A stretch of DNA of 64,000 nucleotides from a virus: positions 28,859 through 92,858 of the IMG/VR virus record IMGVR_UViG_3300031834_000001. The stretch is one strand, 5' to 3'. This document shows positions 7,453-15,496 of this stretch, piece by piece. The position numbers were made by a program, and so were the translations under genes. Positions within the stretch are counted from its first letter, which is position 1. Each line of letters opens with the position of its first letter. The notes below the pieces were generated by a model, which had not been told where the DNA came from, did not search any database, and saw only the letters and a list, made by a program, of their open reading frames with translations.

Positions 7453-7799
7453 GAACTAGATGGACATGGGGTTTCCGCGAGGACACGCCCTACACGCTGA
7501 CCCGGCGTGCCGAAGGCCCCAACGTGGTCTTCGAGATTGACGGGCGATCCCGGTGGCGCCGTGTGGACTACCGGTATGGCTACTACTACCCCACCTGGCA
7601 CTGGGTTGTCACGCCGTTCACCTGGGCTGGCACGCTTTGCGGGCGCGCCTTCGAGGAGAGAGTGGCCAAGGCTGCCGGGCAGGCCGAGAGGCTTCTGGCG
7701 TTGCTGAGGGCCGGGGATGACGAAGCGAAGCGGGCGCACGAGGAGGCCAAGAGGGTGGCGGGGCTAGTCGGAGATGACGGAGGCGAGGGTAAGCCATGA
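7449..7799 (+). CDS. Hypothetical protein of a local paralogous family, 116 aa
   Basis: GTG 7449 (GTGA overlap). Strand-rich N terminus with many tyrosines (YRYGYYYPTWHW), then 'TPFTWAGTLCGRAFEERVAKAAGQAERLLALL', equivalent to the aromatic-LFG-basic-helix block of its neighbours. The tail is a charged helix with lysine and glutamate. Confidence 0.55.
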   Translation: MRTRWTWGFREDTPYTLTRRAEGPNVVFEIDGRSRWRRVDYRYGYYYPTWHWVVTPFTWAGTLCGRAFEERVAKAAGQAERLLALLRAGDDEAKRAHEEAKRVAGLVGDDGGEGKP

Positions 7800-8128
7800 C
7801 CTGCAGAGTGGTCGTCGAACCGCGAGGAGACGCCGTCGTTGTCAGGCTTACCAGGTGCCTGGCGAACTGCGCACCGATGATGAGCGGTTCTTGCGTCGAG
7901 GAAGAGGACCCGGAGGCGTGCTCCGAGCGTCGGCCTGTCTGGTGGGTCTACCTGCCCGGCTGGCTGGCCCGGTTGTTCGGAGCCACCCCCGAGTCCAGGG
8001 TTGCCCGCGCCCATCGGATAGCCGCAAGGCACGCCGAGAGGCTCAACGTCCAAGGTGAACGGTATGACCGGGCGTGCGAGCAGGCCAAGAGGGTAGCAAT
8101 GTTGTGGGGAAGTGGCAAGGATGTCTAG
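7796..8128 (+). CDS. Hypothetical protein of a local paralogous family, 110 aa
   Basis: Third tandem member: strand-forming N terminus (RVVVEPRGDAVVVRL), three cysteines, then 'VYLPGWLARLFGATPESRVARAHRIAARHAERL', matching the block in the two preceding genes. ATG 7796 overlaps the previous stop. Function unknown. Confidence 0.55.
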   Translation: MTCRVVVEPRGDAVVVRLTRCLANCAPMMSGSCVEEEDPEACSERRPVWWVYLPGWLARLFGATPESRVARAHRIAARHAERLNVQGERYDRACEQAKRVAMLWGSGKDV

Positions 8129-8516
8129 CCTAACCGGCAGGCCCACCTGTCCCCGGTTGGTGGCATTGGAGGTTACCGCCCATGGCGAGAAGGCCAGGGG
8201 GTATCGTTGCGCCAACGTGTTCTGCTTGGAGCGCCCGCCCAACCCGTGCGACTGGAGCGAGCCATTCACCCCGGCAGACTCGCAACCTCTGCCGACGCCG
8301 CCAGCCAAGGCCCAGTCGCGGTTTTGTGACGCCTGCCAGGAGACGGACTGGCGGAACGCGGATGGCTCCTGGCCGCGAGAGTGGAGACGGTGGTATCAAT
8401 TCGGATGGGTTGCCAAGTTGGCCGGCCACATCCACCTGGCCTGCTACTCCGAGTGGGCCGCTAAGCATCCCGACCGGACCGGCGTTGCCGTGTGCGAGGC
8501 AGACGTCGATGACTAA
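8121..8516 (+). CDS. Zinc-binding hypothetical protein, 131 aa
   Basis: ATG 8121 follows AAGG; GTG 8112 is an alternative. Cysteines are spread as C-P-R-L, C-A-N-V-F-C, N-P-C-D-W and CDACQET, with a late C-Y-S-E, giving probably two zinc sites. Such layouts often bind nucleic acid or stabilise small folds. No family name can be given. Confidence 0.55.
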   Translation: MSSLTGRPTCPRLVALEVTAHGEKARGYRCANVFCLERPPNPCDWSEPFTPADSQPLPTPPAKAQSRFCDACQETDWRNADGSWPREWRRWYQFGWVAKLAGHIHLACYSEWAAKHPDRTGVAVCEADVDD

Positions 8517-8727
8517 CCTTCTCCCGGCCACCTGGCTCGGTTGGCTGGCCTGGTGCGCGTTGCTTATCGCCAACTATTTCCTTTGGCGACTCCTCTCCCG
8601 CATGGTCGGCCTCGACGCCGGGCTCGGCAGACCGGCCACGGCTGAGGAGGTTGTCGTGTGGGGCCTGGGGCGAGTGGAGAAGCGGCTCGAATGGTGGAAG
8701 ACGCATGGAGGTGTTGAGGATGGCTAG
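8509..8727 (+). CDS. Small single-pass membrane protein, 72 aa
   Basis: Residues about 6-28 form one strongly hydrophobic helix (WLGWLAWCALLIANYFLW), followed by a basic RLLSR stop-transfer pattern and a charged cytoplasmic tail. ATG 8509 overlaps the previous gene by 8 bases. Role unknown; early single-pass phage membrane proteins are often involved in superinfection exclusion or host takeover. Confidence 0.6.
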   Translation: MTNLLPATWLGWLAWCALLIANYFLWRLLSRMVGLDAGLGRPATAEEVVVWGLGRVEKRLEWWKTHGGVEDG

Positions 8728-9097
8728 GACGACCACGGTAACCTGCGACTACTGCGGGGCCGAGTTCGGAGAGGCGATGGAATTCATCAATGTGGCCGTG
8801 TCCGTCTTGGGCGTGCGGCGCGGCGAGATTCGCAGTGGATGGGCCCAGACGCTCGCCAGCCTCATCGTTCCGGGCGACTACTGCGACTGGCGGTGCCTGC
8901 TCAAACGGCTGGCCGAGTATGCCAAGGCGGACGGGCTCGACGTGAAGGACCCGCTGACCGAGGAGGCCCCCGTCATCCCCAATCCGCCCCAGACTCCCCC
9001 GCGCGGAGGTTGGATCAGGAAGGGCGGGATAGGCGAGGTTCCCACGTCAGCCAGGCCGCCACTGCTACCGGGGATTCCGAAGGAGGTTGGGCCATGA
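8720..9097 (+). CDS. Zinc-finger hypothetical protein, 125 aa
   Basis: Begins 'TVTCDYCGAEFGEA' with a CxxC zinc knuckle and carries a second C-x3-C pair near residue 55 (YCDWRCLLKRLAEYA), the layout of a treble-clef finger. The C-terminal 45 residues are proline-rich and probably flexible. ATG 8720 overlaps the membrane-protein gene. Confidence 0.6.
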   Translation: MARTTTVTCDYCGAEFGEAMEFINVAVSVLGVRRGEIRSGWAQTLASLIVPGDYCDWRCLLKRLAEYAKADGLDVKDPLTEEAPVIPNPPQTPPRGGWIRKGGIGEVPTSARPPLLPGIPKEVGP

Positions 9098-9429
9098 GCG
9101 ACCACGTCTCCCGCGCCAGGATGCCCATTTCCCAGGACCTCCTCGCCGCCCTCACCCTCCGACCCTGGCAGGCGTTCCTTGTTCGCCTGGCAACCCTGGT
9201 CGGCATGGGCAAACGGCTGACCGACTACTTCCAGGGGCGCGCCCTGGTGGCCCATGTCCGCCGGAGGTTCAACGAGGATTTCCGGCGCAGGTGGGAAGAG
9301 GCGGAGCGGAAGGTGGAGGACGAAATCCTGTACGGCACAGGGTTCAATATCCCGATGGGTATCCTCGATAACCGCGATGACCGGGCGCTCAACGCTTATC
9401 AGGAAGACGAGGAGGTTGACCATGACTGA
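9094..9429 (+). CDS. Hypothetical protein, 111 aa
   Basis: ATG 9094 follows AAGGAGG. Contains 'LTLRPWQAFLVRLATLVGMGKRL', which could be a short membrane-associated helix, then a long charged helix (RRRFNEDFRRRWEEAERKVE) and an acidic tail. Unknown function. Confidence 0.55.
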   Translation: MSDHVSRARMPISQDLLAALTLRPWQAFLVRLATLVGMGKRLTDYFQGRALVAHVRRRFNEDFRRRWEEAERKVEDEILYGTGFNIPMGILDNRDDRALNAYQEDEEVDHD

Positions 9430-9766
9430 CACGCGTACTATCACCCTCCGGTTCGCCGTGGACATCGAGGTGGCCGTGGTGGATGGCCGGATAAGCCTGG
9501 ACGGTGTTCGCGGGGCCGCCTTGGCCAACCTGGCTACCCAACTTGAGAAACTCTGCTTGCCGGGCCGGACGCTCCTCGTATCGCCGGGAACGGTAACGCT
9601 GACCCTGGCTTCCATGCCCGGCGTGGGAGCCACGTTGTCCGAGGCTGGGCGGGGCTTCAGTTTCCTCCCAGCCGTATTGGCCGCTTTCCACGTCAAACCT
9701 GTCGGGCCTCGTGGGTTGGAGTGCCGGGAGATCATCATCGACGAATTGAGCGAGAAGGCCCCATGA
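9422..9766 (+). CDS. Hypothetical protein, 114 aa
   Basis: ATG 9422 overlaps by 8 bases. Strand-rich at the N terminus (TITLRFAVDIEVAVVDG), then a helix 'LANLATQLEKLCL' and more strands. Probably a compact alpha/beta protein. No motif recognised. Confidence 0.55.
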   Translation: MTDTRTITLRFAVDIEVAVVDGRISLDGVRGAALANLATQLEKLCLPGRTLLVSPGTVTLTLASMPGVGATLSEAGRGFSFLPAVLAAFHVKPVGPRGLECREIIIDELSEKAP

Positions 9767-9903
9767 CTCTCCCCCTCATCTTCCATGTCACCCGAGCCCT
9801 CCCGCTCGGACCGTCCTCCTGGCGTTCCGGGACGATACCCGCCGACTGCGGGCCGCCCAAGCCGGGTCAGGTGGTCATGGTGAAGATGGAGGCCGACTCT
9901 TGA
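9763..9903 (+). CDS. Very small hypothetical protein, 46 aa
   Basis: ATG 9763 overlaps the previous TGA (ATGA), and the frame ends TGA overlapping the TTG start of csf1. The perfect fit between two coupled genes argues it is translated. The sequence is proline-rich with a C-terminal 'PGQVVMVKMEADS' strand. It may serve to couple translation into csf1. Confidence 0.5.
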   Translation: MTLPLIFHVTRALPLGPSSWRSGTIPADCGPPKPGQVVMVKMEADS

Positions 9904-10949
9904 CCACCCTTACCGCTCCCCAACTGGTCTATCAAGCCGCCCTGGCTACCGGGTGGCCCGCTTCCGCCGTGGCCGACGTGCCCGACGGGACTTGCTGGCT
10001 CTGCCAGGGGGAGACCGGCGGCAGGGGTCGGCTGGTCGGCGGCATGTTGTCCGACACGTTCAACGACTCCAACCTGGCTCGCGGCGGGGGCCAGTCTCTC
10101 TGCCCGGCCTGCGTCTTCTGCCTGCAGGAAAGGGTTCGCGCCAAGGCGGGCGAGTCGGCCAAGTTGAGCCCGGATGAGCGAGCTGCCCATCGTCGAGCCA
10201 TGAAGGACCCCGCCCAGGCGGCAAACGGCGTCCTCGGTCTCCGCATGTTCTCCTATCTTGCCACGTCCAACAGACTCCTCCTGCCCGACCGTTCCGAGTG
10301 GCGGGACATACTCCTCTCCCCTCCCGAGCCGCCCTGGACCGCCGCGATAGCCCTTTCCGGCCAGAAACACCTAGCCTTGCGCGGCAGGGTCAACTGGTCC
10401 AACCTGGCCCCCATCGTCCTTCTCGAAATCCAGCTTATCCAGTTCACCCCGGCCAACCTCGCCGCCGACCTGGCCATCATCGAGGACGGGATGACCGTGT
10501 TCTCCAAGACGGAACTGGAGACCGGAGATTACTCCATCCACCGGATAGGCCAGTTCGGACTCGACCGCTTCGAGGAACTGGAGGGACGCCTGGCGGCCAT
10601 GCGTCTCCGGCGAAGCCAGTTTACCCTGGCCGTCTACGTGGCGAGGGAACCTCATGACTCCAGGTGTACTCGGCCCGTCCAACCTCGCCCGAACACCGGG
10701 GTATCCGTGCCCGCTTGCTTCCGCCAGAAGACCCCAACGGCCAAGGCGCAACAAGAAGTCTGGTTCGCCGACCCGGCCAACCGCGCCAAGTGGTCCATGC
10801 GGCCCGGCGCGTGGGAGTGTCACCCCGAGTGCCGGGTACTCCTGGCTCGGTCAGGCGGGCAGAAGGAACCTCGCCCGGCGGCTAGCAACTCCATGATAGC
10901 GAGGGAGGGTTGGGCCGATGGACTCTTCGGGGAGGCCAAGGTTCGCTAG
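9900..10949 (+). CDS. csf1: Csf1 (Cas8-like large subunit) of a type IV-B CRISPR effector, 349 aa
   Basis: The start is TTG 9900 (TTGA overlap), with GGAGG 7 bases upstream. The N terminus carries the Csf1 zinc finger: C32-x2-C35, then C68-x2-C71 followed by C74. The spacer 'GMLSDTFNDSNLAR' matches the Csf1 signature, a short Thr-Phe-x-(D/N) stretch before 'CxxCxFCLxER'. The rest is alpha/beta with a long helix 'DRFEELEGRLAAMRLRRSQFTLAVYVARE'. Csf1 is the large subunit of type IV complexes. Its presence upstream of cas11, csf2 and csf3 is strong context. The C-terminal ~90 residues are basic and less familiar. Confidence 0.82.
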   Translation: MTTLTAPQLVYQAALATGWPASAVADVPDGTCWLCQGETGGRGRLVGGMLSDTFNDSNLARGGGQSLCPACVFCLQERVRAKAGESAKLSPDERAAHRRAMKDPAQAANGVLGLRMFSYLATSNRLLLPDRSEWRDILLSPPEPPWTAAIALSGQKHLALRGRVNWSNLAPIVLLEIQLIQFTPANLAADLAIIEDGMTVFSKTELETGDYSIHRIGQFGLDRFEELEGRLAAMRLRRSQFTLAVYVAREPHDSRCTRPVQPRPNTGVSVPACFRQKTPTAKAQQEVWFADPANRAKWSMRPGAWECHPECRVLLARSGGQKEPRPAASNSMIAREGWADGLFGEAKVR

Positions 10950-12045
10950 GCCGTTCTTCGTGACCCCGCACGCCGTGGACCAATTTCGCGCCAAGATAGC
11001 CGACCTCGCCCCGGCGGACGTGATAACCGAGGTCCAACGGATGATGCAGGATAAGCGGCTGCCGCCAACCTGGACGCCCAAGGGGAGCCCGTCCGCCAAG
11101 GTTGCCTGTATCCTCCCCGTTGACGCCGAGTTGCGCGAGGGTGGCCTGACGCTTATCTATCTCGGGTGGCTCGGGAGCAACCCGGTGTATATTCCCACCC
11201 TGGCCCCCGACGGAGTTCATGGGGGCTGGCCGTCCGTGCCTACCGTCATGGGCAAGGAGTCCAGGCTTCACAACGTTCTCGTCCGGGCGGCGGCGTGGAA
11301 GAAGCGGTGCGGCAGGTTCCCTCTGCGGCGATGGGTGGAGGAGGACGACCGCCTACTCGCGGCGCTAAGGGATGCCGGGTTCAGCATCCGGCAAGTGGCG
11401 TCCATCATGCGCCGGGGCCACCACACTGTCTGGCGGCACACTCGCCACCCACTGGATCGCCGACAAGACTGGCCCGCTGACGACGTCCAGGCCGCCGTGG
11501 CGCTAAGGGCGGGCGGCAAGTCCTGCCGGGAGGCCGGGCTCATCCTGGGGCGCACATCGGGCGGCGTGGCCATGCGGCTCTACAGGTACCGCCGGGAACA
11601 TCCGAGGGACAAGCGAGCCCGGACCACCGTGCCCGGCCCATGGCCGAAGGAGGACGTGACCCTCGCGGTAGCCATGCGGGCCGAGGGGAAGACGCTGGCC
11701 CGGATAGGCGAGGCCGTCCACCGGAGCCGGGCCGCCGTGAGTTGGCGGATTGTCCGGGAGAGCAGGAAGCCTCTAGCCCCCGAGGTTACCGGGCCGTGGA
11801 CGGAGGCCGAGTTGGAGTTAGCCCACAACCTGCGGGCCAAGGGGAAATCGTGCCCCTGCATCGCTCGGAAACTCAAGCGGAGCGTGGGGGCCGTCTACCG
11901 CAAACTTGCCCTAATCCGCGAGAAGCGCCTGGCCGATCCGAGGGGGCGGGCCATCGCGGGGATGGTGGGCCGGATAATCAAGGTAGTCAGAAAGGAGGGC
12001 ATCGAATGTCTACCGGAACCTTTCAGCCAGAAGAACGCTCCCTAA
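10918..12045 (+). CDS. Four-repeat Myb/SANT-like HTH protein inside the csf locus, 375 aa
   Basis: The N-terminal ~100 residues ('TPHAVDQFRAKIADLAPADV' ... 'LTLIYLGWLG') form an unknown alpha/beta unit. Then come four similar helix-turn-helix repeats, each beginning with tryptophan and acidic residues: W139 (WVEEDDRLLAALRDAG), W185, W242 (WPKEDVTLAVAMRAEGKT) and W294 (WTEAELELAHNLRAKGKS). Each is about 45-55 residues and ends in a basic recognition-like helix. The plan resembles tandem SANT/GcrA-like DNA-binding repeats. The gene overlaps csf1 by 32 bases and cas11 by 40, so it is co-expressed with the Csf proteins. It may give DNA contact to a complex lacking crRNA guidance, or regulate the operon; both are inference. 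Confidence 0.65.
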   Translation: MDSSGRPRFARPFFVTPHAVDQFRAKIADLAPADVITEVQRMMQDKRLPPTWTPKGSPSAKVACILPVDAELREGGLTLIYLGWLGSNPVYIPTLAPDGVHGGWPSVPTVMGKESRLHNVLVRAAAWKKRCGRFPLRRWVEEDDRLLAALRDAGFSIRQVASIMRRGHHTVWRHTRHPLDRRQDWPADDVQAAVALRAGGKSCREAGLILGRTSGGVAMRLYRYRREHPRDKRARTTVPGPWPKEDVTLAVAMRAEGKTLARIGEAVHRSRAAVSWRIVRESRKPLAPEVTGPWTEAELELAHNLRAKGKSCPCIARKLKRSVGAVYRKLALIREKRLADPRGRAIAGMVGRIIKVVRKEGIECLPEPFSQKNAP

Positions 12046-12530
12046 TTCACGGATTCTGGACGCGCCACGAAAGCCGGGCCATAGCGGCTTTGTTGGTCTA
12101 CGGCATCTACCGCTCGCGAGACCAGGGCCGTTTCAAGGTCACGCCCGACATGTGGGGCCGGATTGAGCGGGCGGTCAAATCCTGCGCCCTGAGCGCTCAG
12201 GACTTGGAGGAATTCATCGACCGCTTCAAGTCCAAGATGCAGTGTTCGACCATCCACCCCCGATACATGCGGTCCGACCTCGGCGTCGGCCAAACTCTTG
12301 TTGAGGACCGCAGGACCGGCGAAATCCTCGGTACCAGCGGCGACCGCCGGGAATTCTGGGTGGAAATTCTGGAGGACGCCGACCACAAGGCCGCCCTGGA
12401 CGCCCTGTACCGCCAGACAGGCGCGGTTGTCGCCTTGGTCCGTGACCGCCTGGAGCGCGAGAAACCCCTGGAAGCCATGATTGGAGAGGAGACGCGAAAT
12501 GACGGCGACACCGACAACAAGGCCGAGTAG
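12006..12530 (+). CDS. cas11: Cas11-like small subunit of the type IV-B effector, 174 aa
   Basis: Predominantly helical protein of the size seen for type IV-B Cas11. It lies directly before csf2 and overlaps it by 32 bases. Helices include 'QPEERSLIHGFWTRHESRAIAALLVYGIYRS' and 'AQDLEEFIDRFKSKM'; the tail is acidic. Cas11 subunits line the belly of Cascade-like complexes and stabilise bound nucleic acid. Sequence conservation in this family is low, so the call rests on position, size and helix content. ATG 12006 follows AAAGGAGG. Confidence 0.62.
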   Translation: MSTGTFQPEERSLIHGFWTRHESRAIAALLVYGIYRSRDQGRFKVTPDMWGRIERAVKSCALSAQDLEEFIDRFKSKMQCSTIHPRYMRSDLGVGQTLVEDRRTGEILGTSGDRREFWVEILEDADHKAALDALYRQTGAVVALVRDRLEREKPLEAMIGEETRNDGDTDNKAE

Positions 12531-13557
12531 TTCCTATAAAACCTACTACTTGGAGGGCATCGTGACCCTCCTGTCCCCCCTGTCGCATATCGGGGAGAAT
12601 CTCGGCACGACGACCCACTTTTCCCGGCAGGCCATCGTCGGCCCCGACGGGAAACGCGTGGAGTGCTTCGCCCATTCGGGCAACGGGTTCCGGGGTCACT
12701 TCCGGGACGATGGGGTGAAGCACCTCCTCCGCGCCCTGGGTAGCCCGAACCTGCCGCCCAAGCCGTTTCACCTGCTCTTCGGTGGCGGCACGATGACCGG
12801 GGAATTCGTGGTGGACATTGACCTCGCCCGGCGACTCCGGGAAGCCCTGCCTCTCCTATCTCTCTTCGGGGCCGCGACGGGCAATCACATCATGCCCGGC
12901 AAGTGGAACACGGGTATCCTGTGGCCAATCTGCGCCGAGACGCAACGGCTCCTCCCGGCCTATCTGCGGAACCCCGAGGCCCCGTCCTGCCGGACGTGGA
13001 TAACCGAACTCAACTTCAGCAGAAAGGACGACGGGAAGGATGAGCGGCTAACCCGACACATGCTACCCGGCGCGACGGGCCAGTTGGCGTTAGGGGGAGC
13101 CGAGCCCACGCCGAAAAAGAGGGGCAAGGGCAAGCCTAGCGACGACGGGGAGGCCGGGGACGAACCGGCCCAGCAGATGCGCTATACCGTCCAGGCCCTC
13201 GCGGCGGGCGGCGAACTCTTCCAACGCATCCACGTCCTCGACGCCACCGAGTTGGAGTTCGGGGCTCTCATGTCCTGCTTCTCCGAGTGGTCCCAGGCCC
13301 CCTATCTGGGCGGCAACAACGCGAAGGGCCTGGGGCTCGTTGCGGGCGAGTGGACCTACCAGACCGGCGAGATGGACGAACCGGCCCCGCTAGTCTCCGC
13401 CGGGCCGGGGGAGTTCGCGCCGAAGAACGCGGGCAAGGAGGCCCTGGACCGCTACGACGCCTATCTCCTCGACGCCTACGAGAGGTACATTTCGGGCAAC
13501 GCGCCCGAAATCAGGCAGGCCCTCGGGGTAAGCGGAGGGGTCCATGGAACCGCTTAG
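12499..13557 (+). CDS. csf2: Csf2 (Cas7-like backbone) of a type IV-B CRISPR effector, 352 aa
   Basis: RAMP-fold backbone subunit. Visible hallmarks are 'TLLSPLSHIGE' at about 22-32, 'HSGNGFRGHFRD' at about 58-69, 'SLFGAATGNHIMPGK' in the middle, 'QMRYTVQALAAGGELF', and a glycine-rich RAMP loop 'YLGGNNAKGLGLV' at about 269-281. A lysine-rich insert (KKRGKGK) lies near residue 210. In known type IV-B complexes Csf2 polymerises along RNA. ATG 12499 has GGAGAGGAG just upstream. It sits between cas11 and csf3 with overlaps on both sides. Confidence 0.85.
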   Translation: MTATPTTRPSSSYKTYYLEGIVTLLSPLSHIGENLGTTTHFSRQAIVGPDGKRVECFAHSGNGFRGHFRDDGVKHLLRALGSPNLPPKPFHLLFGGGTMTGEFVVDIDLARRLREALPLLSLFGAATGNHIMPGKWNTGILWPICAETQRLLPAYLRNPEAPSCRTWITELNFSRKDDGKDERLTRHMLPGATGQLALGGAEPTPKKRGKGKPSDDGEAGDEPAQQMRYTVQALAAGGELFQRIHVLDATELEFGALMSCFSEWSQAPYLGGNNAKGLGLVAGEWTYQTGEMDEPAPLVSAGPGEFAPKNAGKEALDRYDAYLLDAYERYISGNAPEIRQALGVSGGVHGTA

Positions 13558-14230
13558 GGTGATCGCTACTCTCGAAACCGGCCAGGTGGCCACGTTCGAC
13601 GGGAATCTCCCGCTCGATGGTATCATCGCGGCCGCCTGGATGCGCCGGTATCACCCGGATGCCTTCTGGACCGGCGCGCCGAACCGCATGGGCGAGGACT
13701 GGATTGAGCCTATCCTCCCCCTTGACCGGCGCGTGTCGGACGGGGAGTGGTACTGGGCTTCCTCGTTCGCCCGGTACCGCCAACTGTCCGAGGAGATCAC
13801 CTACTGGCATAAGAGGTTCGACGACGACATGGAACACTTTCTCGACTTGGGCGGCCGGAGTGGTAGGATGAATGTGAAGTCGGGGCCATTTAAGAGTTAC
13901 CGGATGCCCCTGGTCTACATGGTCACGCCGGAGCTAGTCTGGCACATCGTTGGCGACAGGGGGGAAGTGGCGAGCCTACTCGGCATGATACCCGCCGTCG
14001 GCAAGAAGCGCTCGGCCGGCTATGGTTTCGTGGCCTCCTGGGTGGTCGAACCCTGGCCGGTGGACCTCTCCTGCCATGATGAGCGCGGGAGACCGATGCG
14101 AGCCATTCCGACCAGGGACGGCCCGTCCGAATGTGGGGTCAGGCCGCCCTACTGGCATCCGGTGAACCGGGTTAGGTGCGAGATGCCTGCCCCGTGGGGA
14201 GGAACTGGGGAGTGGGAGAGACAGGGATAA
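13544..14230 (+). CDS. csf3: Csf3 (Cas5-like) of a type IV-B CRISPR effector, 228 aa
   Basis: RAMP protein beginning 'PLRVIATLETGQVATFDGNLPLDGIIAAAWMRR', the typical Csf3 opening in which 'LPLDGI' precedes the first helix. A glycine-rich loop, G153-KKRSAGYGFV, near residues 153-163 is the Cas5/Cas6-type loop. Csf3 normally caps one end of the Csf2 filament. It overlaps csf2 by 14 bases and shares its last base with the next start. No separate Cas6-like crRNA nuclease gene is seen nearby. Confidence 0.83.
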   Translation: MEPLRVIATLETGQVATFDGNLPLDGIIAAAWMRRYHPDAFWTGAPNRMGEDWIEPILPLDRRVSDGEWYWASSFARYRQLSEEITYWHKRFDDDMEHFLDLGGRSGRMNVKSGPFKSYRMPLVYMVTPELVWHIVGDRGEVASLLGMIPAVGKKRSAGYGFVASWVVEPWPVDLSCHDERGRPMRAIPTRDGPSECGVRPPYWHPVNRVRCEMPAPWGGTGEWERQG

Positions 14231-14748
14231 TGTTTCCGTGCCTGGGGGTCAAGCTGGTTCCGGCGGACAAGGTAGTCTGCAACGGCTACAATCCCAACAA
14301 GGTGGCGCGGCGAGAGCTCGACCTGCTGGAACTCTCCATCAGGGAGGATGGGGTGACTCAGGCGCTCGTGGTCTACCATGATGTTGGGGCCGACAAGTAC
14401 GTCATTGTGGACGGGTTCCACCGCTACGTCGTCCTGGTTCGCCTGGGGTGTGCCGAGATCCCGGTAGTCGTGATCGACAAGGACCTGAGAAACCGCATGG
14501 CGAGCACTGTCCGGCACAACCGGGCGCGGGGCAAGCACCAGGTGGACTTGGTGGCCGAGTTGGTCAAAGCGCTCCTCGCCAAGGGATGGGACGACGCGAG
14601 GATAGCGGAGCATCTCGGGATGAGCGCGGAGGAACTGCTGCGCCTGAAGCAGATCGTCGGTGCCGCCAAGTTGCTGGCTGGCACGGAGTATTCGGCGTCT
14701 TACGGGAGGGACGATGAGCCGGATGGGCAGGATTCATCTGACAGATAA
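14230..14748 (+). CDS. IbrB-like ParB/Srx-fold protein, 172 aa
   Basis: The N-terminal half has the ParB/sulfiredoxin-like core: 'YNPNKVARRELDLLELSI', 'EDGVTQALVVY', and the D61-GFHR motif followed by 'IPVVVIDKDL'. The C-terminal half 'RMASTVRHNRARGKHQVDLVAELV' plus 'EHLGMSAEELLRLKQIVG' is the helix-turn-helix part characteristic of IbrB. IbrB is normally paired with IbrA, a PAPS-reductase-like protein; here the IbrA homologue begins about 750 bases downstream (15493). Biochemistry of IbrAB is poorly understood; an ATP- or sulfur-dependent nucleic-acid role is plausible. Confidence 0.75.
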   Translation: MFPCLGVKLVPADKVVCNGYNPNKVARRELDLLELSIREDGVTQALVVYHDVGADKYVIVDGFHRYVVLVRLGCAEIPVVVIDKDLRNRMASTVRHNRARGKHQVDLVAELVKALLAKGWDDARIAEHLGMSAEELLRLKQIVGAAKLLAGTEYSASYGRDDEPDGQDSSDR

Positions 14749-15496
14749 CCACGATCAACTGGACCTGCCGAGAGGACGCGAGGCGGTCTGGCTCCATTCC
14801 GCAAAGGACCGCAGGCCGCGGGCGGAGCGGTGCGTCACGCTCCCGGAGTTCCTGGATGCCCCCTGGGAGAGCGTCAAGGGTGCGGACCTCCTCGTCGTTG
14901 TCGGTCTCGTTTCCCGCCTTTGCACTCCCGGCAACAGGGTGCGCCTGGGCCAGTATCTCACCGACCCCTGGAATGGCCCCGAGCGCGTCTCGGTAGACGA
15001 CAGGTTGTTCATCGTCGATCCGTGGCGCATGTGGTGGCACTTTGGTTGCGTAGGCATCGACTTCGGGGGATGCTCCGTGAGTTATACCTTGGAGACTCGT
15101 TGGAACGGTTTCGTGGTGGGGATGAGGGAGAACCCCTGCACCCCTTCTGAACTCGACCGCTACGGCCTTGGCGTCATTGACGCCCGCGGAGCCTTCAAGT
15201 TCGAGCCGATCAACATTCACGTCGAACCCATGCCGGAGGAGGTTCGCGAATGCTACGCCGCCGAGAAAGAGGTCGCCTTCAACGAGGAGGCGACTCCGGC
15301 GGCGATCATCAAGCGCCTGGCCGCCTTCGCTTCATCGGTCTACCCGTCCCGGTCGGTGCCTTCGTTTAGGGACATGTTCCGCAACCGCCACCTTGAGGTC
15401 CGGGCCACAGACCTTGGCGTGGACCGCTTCCTGGCGAACCAGATTTCTCTCCGGGTTGAGTTGACCAACTACGCCGCCGAGAGCTTCGCCGTATGA
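14714..15496 (+). CDS. Unknown protein between the IbrB- and IbrA-like genes, 260 aa
   Basis: ATG 14714 overlaps the IbrB-like gene by 35 bases and ends overlapping the IbrA-like start by 4, so all three are tightly coupled. The N-terminal half has a hydrophobic strand 'KGADLLVVVGLVSRL' and 'RLFIVDPWRMWWHFGCVGIDFGG'. The C-terminal half is helical and acidic. No catalytic signature is recognised. Its position suggests a third component of an IbrAB-type system. Confidence 0.6.
   Translation: MSRMGRIHLTDNHDQLDLPRGREAVWLHSAKDRRPRAERCVTLPEFLDAPWESVKGADLLVVVGLVSRLCTPGNRVRLGQYLTDPWNGPERVSVDDRLFIVDPWRMWWHFGCVGIDFGGCSVSYTLETRWNGFVVGMRENPCTPSELDRYGLGVIDARGAFKFEPINIHVEPMPEEVRECYAAEKEVAFNEEATPAAIIKRLAAFASSVYPSRSVPSFRDMFRNRHLEVRATDLGVDRFLANQISLRVELTNYAAESFAV

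Noticed and set aside
9900-14230. Type IV-A or IV-C assignment
   Set aside because: No DinG helicase, Cas10-like or Cas6-like gene lies nearby, and the cysH-like neighbours match type IV-B.
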